From: a virus
Virus record (IMG/VR): IMGVR_UViG_3300044511_000474
Location: 1 to 39,695 of that record
DNA length: 39,695 nt
Strand: one strand, 5' to 3'
This document shows positions 36,344 to 39,695 of this stretch, in pieces (within the stretch, counting starts at the first letter, position 1; the number at the start of each line of letters is the position of its first letter). The position numbers and the translations under genes are program-made. Below the pieces are notes generated by a model, which saw only the letters and a program-made list of their open reading frames with translations, was not told where the DNA came from and ran no database searches.

Positions 36344-36651
36344 CAGACCGTGAACTGCTGGAACTGGCGGCGAAGGCTGCGGGGGTTGATTACCACATTG
36401 ACCATCTTGATGGAATTCCGAAGATGGTTTCCGATGGGCACGTGTGGAACCCGCTTGTTTGGGATGGCCAGGCGCTGCGGCTGGCGGCAAGACTGAAGCT
36501 AAACATCATGCAAGGCGAGTTCAGCGTTGCTGTCGGTGACGAAGGCGATGTTGACGAGGCCGCATTTGTTCCGGATGAATCTCAGCGCCTGTACGGCATT
36601 CGTGAAGCCATCGTCCGCGCAGCAGCCGAAATCGGGAGGGCGATGGGATGA
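36340..36651 (+). CDS. Hypothetical protein, 103 aa, GTG start
   Basis: GTG at 36340 overlaps the previous stop as GTGA. It begins with T-D-R-E-L-L-E-L-A-A-K-A-A-G-V-D-Y and W-N-P-L, the usual pattern of small early proteins in many phages. The C-terminal half (YGIREAIVRAAAEIGRAMG) is a helix. Function unknown. Confidence 0.6.
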   Translation: MTDRELLELAAKAAGVDYHIDHLDGIPKMVSDGHVWNPLVWDGQALRLAARLKLNIMQGEFSVAVGDEGDVDEAAFVPDESQRLYGIREAIVRAAAEIGRAMG

Positions 36652-36776
36652 GCCGCAGATCACGCGAGCGAGCAAACGCCCGACCGTGGGAGGAGCCCGA
36701 CGACGACCAGGCCACAGGCGATGCGTCAGACGGGTGTGGGGATGGGGATGAGGGGGATGAGGAATGCGATACGTAA
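36648..36776 (+). CDS. Microgene, 42 aa, basic then acidic
   Basis: Starts by ATGA overlap. It opens with a basic R-rich segment (SRRSRERANARPWEEP) and ends in a very acidic D/G/E stretch. It overlaps the next gene start by 13 nt. Probably an intrinsically disordered coupling peptide or a non-functional remnant. Confidence 0.5.
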   Translation: MSRRSRERANARPWEEPDDDQATGDASDGCGDGDEGDEECDT

Positions 36777-37006
36777 AGAAATCGTGGAGAAACTTGGCTG
36801 TAACGCTGTTCGTGCTGCCGATCAAGGTTCCGGTGCTCTTCGCGCTTTACCTGCTGCACCTGCTTGGCGAAGCGGCAGACGAGGCATTCGGATGGGTCGT
36901 GGGCAACACGCCGGGCCTGGAGGAAGACAAGGAGCGCGAGATGGCTCAGCGAAGAATCGAGCGCGATGAATGGATCGCACGGATTACGCAAAAGGACAAA
37001 GCATGA
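36764..37006 (+). CDS. Small membrane protein, 80 aa
   Basis: Residues 10-32 (LAVTLFVLPIKVPVLFALYL, then LHLLG) form one hydrophobic segment or helical hairpin, and the rest is a charged helix (EDKEREMAQRRIERDEWIAR). A membrane-anchored early protein of unknown role. Confidence 0.6.
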   Translation: MRYVKKSWRNLAVTLFVLPIKVPVLFALYLLHLLGEAADEAFGWVVGNTPGLEEDKEREMAQRRIERDEWIARITQKDKA

Positions 37007-37284
37007 CCCCAATCGAAAAACTCCGACGCATCGCAGACAGCACCGCTCTGGACGGAGTGGCTGATGCAATCAGGGAGGTCGCGGATGAGATGGACTGGCG
37101 TCCGATTGAGACTGCGCCGAAGGATGGGACACGCATTCTGATCGCGACACCGCTTGACGGCGTCATGTCTTCCGAGTTCTTCGGGGGCTTGTGGCAGAAC
37201 ATACCGTGGCGAAGAGAGGGCGCAGCGCGCGGCCAGCCTACCCACTGGATGCCGCTCCCACCTGCACCGAAAGGAGCCGAGTGA
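37003..37284 (+). CDS. DUF551-like protein, 93 aa
   Basis: ATG 37003 by ATGA overlap. The second half carries the DUF551-type pattern [17 protein letters not shown], then W-M-P-L-P-P-A-P at the end. The N-terminal half is a helical extension ([20 protein letters not shown]). DUF551 proteins are common in phages and have no known function. Confidence 0.75.
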   Translation: MTPIEKLRRIADSTALDGVADAIREVADEMDWRPIETAPKDGTRILIATPLDGVMSSEFFGGLWQNIPWRREGAARGQPTHWMPLPPAPKGAE

Positions 37285-37706
37285 TGCAGCCCAAGTTCAA
37301 CCTTGGCGACCGAGTGCGCAAGACGCGCGGCAGCGAGTGGCAGGGCCGAGTCGTCGGCACGTACTCCACCACACTGACACCCGAGGGCTACGCAGTCGAG
37401 AGCGAGGCACACCCAGGCAGCGTGCAGATCTACCCGGCGAGTGCGCTGGAGATTGCTGGAGATCCGTCAATGCCGCTCTGGGATGGCTGGATCAAGTTTG
37501 ATCGCGAGAGCAAGGACGACTTCCTCACAAGCGGTGTCGAGGCTGATGCGCAAGCACCCGTAAGCCCTTGTAGCGGCCACGCCATCCAGCAGGACCAGGA
37601 TGTACGAGCCGAAACCATCCGCGCAGTCATCGCCCGCCTTGAGCAAGGATTCGGCCACAACTCTGCGCCAGTGTTCGTCATCAAGCAGCAGTTCGGGGGG
37701 GAGTGA
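37284..37706 (+). CDS. DfrB-like (R67 dihydrofolate reductase-type) protein with C-terminal extension, 140 aa
   Basis: Residues 5-56 follow type II (R67/DfrB) trimethoprim-insensitive DHFR almost end to end: G-D-R-V-R-K, W-Q-G, Y[17 protein letters not shown], then G-S-V-Q-I-Y-P and A-L-E. The R67 active-site residues have direct equivalents: Lys32 is Lys13, Gln67-Ile68-Tyr69 are Gln48-Ile49-Tyr50. R67 is a homotetramer with one shared pore; here an extra about 80 residues (57-140) follow, which do not resemble R67. ATG 37284 has AAGGAG upstream. Possible phage folate/thymidylate role or unrelated SH3-like DNA- or protein-binding; activity is not shown. Confidence 0.85.
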   Translation: MQPKFNLGDRVRKTRGSEWQGRVVGTYSTTLTPEGYAVESEAHPGSVQIYPASALEIAGDPSMPLWDGWIKFDRESKDDFLTSGVEADAQAPVSPCSGHAIQQDQDVRAETIRAVIARLEQGFGHNSAPVFVIKQQFGGE

Positions 37707-37921
37707 TGGAAGTAGCTGAAATCCCTGTTGTGGAGGCTGGCCCGCTCGCCGAGACAGCCACGATCAAACGAGCCGCCGAGGCCCTCGGCTTGACCGAGAA
37801 GGCGGTACGCCGAAAGATCGAGGAAGGCGTCTGGATCGAGGGGCGGCACTATCACCGCCGTGGCGGGACAATCTGGGTAGACATTCCGGGAGTGACACGA
37901 TGGGTTCGGCAGGGGGCGTAG
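37706..37921 (+). CDS. Excisionase-like DNA-binding protein, 71 aa
   Basis: ATG at 37706 (GTG just before). The sequence A-T-I-K-R-A-A-E-A-L-G-L-T-E-K-A-V-R-R-K-I-E-E-G is a winged HTH of the MerR/excisionase type, followed by Y-H-R-R-G-G-T-I-W-V as the wing. It lies directly before and overlaps integrase by 22 nt, the usual xis position. Likely controls the direction of integrase action. Confidence 0.85.
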   Translation: MEVAEIPVVEAGPLAETATIKRAAEALGLTEKAVRRKIEEGVWIEGRHYHRRGGTIWVDIPGVTRWVRQGA

Positions 37922-39060
37922 AGAAGCGGGAGCGATCAATCCGCATCCACTTCACATTTCAGGGCAGGCCGTACAAGGAGACCTTGAAGACGGACGGGGA
38001 GCCGATGCCCCCCACACCGGCCAACCTCAAGTACGCCACCAGGCTTGCCGCCGAGATCCGGGAGAAGATCAAGCACGGCACGTTCGTGTTCTCGGACTAC
38101 TTCCCGGCCAGCCCGAACGCGACAACCGGCCGCAGCATCACGGTCGGGGAGCATCTGGAAAACTGGATCAAGCTGCACCCTACCCTCGCAGACTCGACCA
38201 TCAAAGCCTACAGGGTGTCGGTCAACTTCTGGAAGAGCCAGATCGGTGACAAGCCGCTGAAGGCACTTCGGCACTCCGACATCCTGGCCGCGCTGGCGAC
38301 GAAACCGCAGTGGACCGGCAAGACGCGGAACAACAAGACCTCCGTCCTGCGACTGGCCTTAGACCTGGCCCTGCGCGATGAGGATATCAAGGCAAGCCCC
38401 GTGGCCGGGATGGAGGCAGCGCCTCACCAGAAAGACCCGCCCGACCCTTTCGAGATGCTGGAGGTCGAGCAGATCCTCTCTCACATGCGCAGCAGGTACG
38501 GAGAGCAGATCGCCGACTACTTCGAATTCAAATTCTTCTCTGGACTTCGGACCGGGGAAAGTCTTGCCGTGGACTGGAAGAACGTCGATTTCAATCGGCG
38601 TCAACTGCTGGTGGCCGAAACGATCACCCTCGGCGAGCACAAGAAGCGCACTAAGACGAATTCCACCCGCGTGGTTGAACTCAACTCACGCGCCTATGCT
38701 GCCCTGCTGCGGATGAAGAAGCACACCTTCATGCTGCCTGACGGGTGGGTGTTCCGTGCGCCGATGACGGGCGAGCGGTGGGCCGATGATTCCGGGCCTC
38801 GGAAGCGCTATTGGATGCCGACGCTGAAGAGGCTGGGCATCCGCTACCGCAGCCCGTACCAGACCCGGCACACCTATGCGACGATGATGCTGATGGCCGG
38901 GGTGACGCCAGCCTACGCCGCCAAGCAACTTGGGCACTCGGTGGAGATGTTCTTGCGCATCTACTCCAAGTGGATCGACGGGGGCCGGAATGCGTTGGAA
39001 ATGGGGAAGGTGGAAGCGCTGCTTTCGGAGCCGCAAAGAATGCAGGATTCGTTGCCATGA
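37900..39060 (+). CDS. int: Tyrosine integrase with DUF3596 arm-binding start, 386 aa
   Basis: The first about 75 residues (SIRIHFTFQGRPYKETL, then AAEIREKIKHGTF) match the arm-type N-terminal domain. A core-binding SAM-like domain covers about 80-170. The catalytic part has Arg217 (F-S-G-L-R-T-G-E), a basic TKTNSTR hairpin near 251-257, Y-Q-T-R-H (320-324, Arg323 and His324), G-H at 345-346 and the nucleophile Tyr355 in R-I-Y-S-K-W. HxxR is replaced by Y-Q-T-R, a variant seen in this family. The attachment site is not visible inside the window. Confidence 0.95.
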   Translation: MGSAGGVEKRERSIRIHFTFQGRPYKETLKTDGEPMPPTPANLKYATRLAAEIREKIKHGTFVFSDYFPASPNATTGRSITVGEHLENWIKLHPTLADSTIKAYRVSVNFWKSQIGDKPLKALRHSDILAALATKPQWTGKTRNNKTSVLRLALDLALRDEDIKASPVAGMEAAPHQKDPPDPFEMLEVEQILSHMRSRYGEQIADYFEFKFFSGLRTGESLAVDWKNVDFNRRQLLVAETITLGEHKKRTKTNSTRVVELNSRAYAALLRMKKHTFMLPDGWVFRAPMTGERWADDSGPRKRYWMPTLKRLGIRYRSPYQTRHTYATMMLMAGVTPAYAAKQLGHSVEMFLRIYSKWIDGGRNALEMGKVEALLSEPQRMQDSLP

Positions 39061-39695
39061 AGCTGCCGTATTACGAGTACAAGGCTAGCCTTCGATCAGC
39101 AAAGAAACGAGCGGCCATCAAAGGAATTGACTTCACGATCACTGATGAAGAAGCCGATACCATCTGGCGCAGATGTGGGGCCGCCTGCGAGGTCACGAAG
39201 ATCCCATTCGACGTTACGCGGTCCACTCTAGGCGAGAGGCGACCATACGCTCCAAGCATTGACAGAGTGGACTGCTCTCTCGGATACACGGCCGCAAACG
39301 TGCGCGTCGTTTGCGTGGCAGTGAACATCGCCATGAACGAGTGGGGAGAGGATGTCCTGTACCGCTTATGCACATCACTCATCAAGAACGGAGGCTTTGC
39401 GAAGCTCGCCGCCTCCACATCGCACGACTCGCCGCTACCGGCCGATGTCCGGCTTTACAGAGGCAAGAGGGGAATCAGGTACTTCACGCGGGCGAGAGAC
39501 TTTGGCGAGGACTGCTCTCTAGGGACATTCAGCACCGTTGAGGAGGCCCTGTCAGCACGCCGAGAGTGGGCGATTGCAAGGGGGTCACGCAAGGTTATGG
39601 AGCAAGTTTTTGCCTACACCCGGAGCGACTCAGACAGGCAACTGCTGATGGCAAAGTTCCCCGAACATGACCTGAGATTTTCAGGATCGCGCTAA
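39057..39695 (+). CDS. HNH-type homing-endonuclease-like protein with AP2-like C-terminus, 212 aa
   Basis: ATG at 39057 overlaps the integrase stop as ATGA. Residues 10-100 show the compact HNH-like pattern: S-A-K-K-R-A-A-I-K-G, then C-E-V-T-K-I-P-F, A-P-S-I-D-R-V-D, G-Y-T-A-A-N-V-R-V-V and a final A-V-N. Residues 130-175 (VRLYRGKRGIRYFTRARDFG, then C-S-L-G-T-F-S-T-V-E-E-A-L) look like an AP2-type DNA-binding domain. The combination suggests a free-standing homing endonuclease or a phage DNA-processing nuclease. The gene ends exactly at the window edge. Confidence 0.78.
   Translation: MKLPYYEYKASLRSAKKRAAIKGIDFTITDEEADTIWRRCGAACEVTKIPFDVTRSTLGERRPYAPSIDRVDCSLGYTAANVRVVCVAVNIAMNEWGEDVLYRLCTSLIKNGGFAKLAASTSHDSPLPADVRLYRGKRGIRYFTRARDFGEDCSLGTFSTVEEALSARREWAIARGSRKVMEQVFAYTRSDSDRQLLMAKFPEHDLRFSGSR

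Noticed and set aside
1-39695. tRNA, rRNA, insertion sequence or integron attC near the DfrB-like gene
   Set aside because: No clover-leaf, transposase, terminal inverted repeat or attC-like palindrome could be found by eye, so the DfrB-like gene is not treated as a cassette.

Overview
The window looks like a nearly complete temperate, short-tailed (podovirus-type) phage or prophage from a GC-rich proteobacterium. A Burkholderiales/Comamonadaceae host is my best guess from codon use and the style of the phage genes, but no host gene is visible to prove it. There is no rRNA, tRNA, IS element or CRISPR array. Almost every base is coding, and most neighbouring genes overlap by 1-8 nt (ATGA, GTGA, TGATG), so cistrons are translationally coupled.

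The layout is a lambda-type switch in mirror image. At 27.7 kb a cro-like gene (minus strand) and a cI-like repressor (plus strand) diverge. The cro promoter (27719-27747) and the rightward early promoter (28656-28685) share a two-operator design: a core AACANNNTGTT overlaps the -35 and a second copy overlaps the -10.

Leftward early operon (27.7 to 19.0 kb): cro, a microgene, a cII-position gene, small genes, a chimeric methyltransferase/PD-(D/E)XK nuclease gene, a DNA methyltransferase, O-like and P-like replication genes with 13-bp iterons inside the O-like gene, then a nin-like block (winged HTH, DUF3310, NinB, HNH-like, RusA) ending in a Q-like gene. A consensus promoter follows the Q-like gene, and about 60 nt downstream lies an intrinsic terminator. 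This matches a late promoter with a leader terminator overcome by antitermination.

Late operon (18.7 to 0.47 kb, minus strand): terminase small and large subunits, portal, scaffold, SU10/DUF5309-type major capsid, adaptor, hub-like protein, ejection-type proteins, tail fibre, SGNH-hydrolase tailspike, then a lysis cassette (microgene, three-TM holin, GH24 endolysin, Rz with Rz1 embedded in another frame). Four hairpin terminators sit between its cistrons. A promoter plus a 38-codon ORF on the opposite strand at 4.7 kb looks like a moron.

Rightward early operon (28.7 to 39.7 kb): DUF6551/ParB-like gene, small genes, a recombination module (Sak4-like ATPase, SSB-like protein with DDDFPF tip, DnaQ-like exonuclease), a long run of small accessory genes (Lar-like zinc protein, a second methyltransferase, a DUF551-like protein), a protein with a complete R67/DfrB-type dihydrofolate reductase domain, then excisionase, tyrosine integrase and an HNH-type endonuclease. 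Two small plus-strand genes at the left edge would continue this operon if the molecule is circular.

The most interesting points are the DfrB-like domain, the nuclease fused exactly at the catalytic DPPY position of a methyltransferase, the shared operator code, and the set of microgenes under 60 codons.
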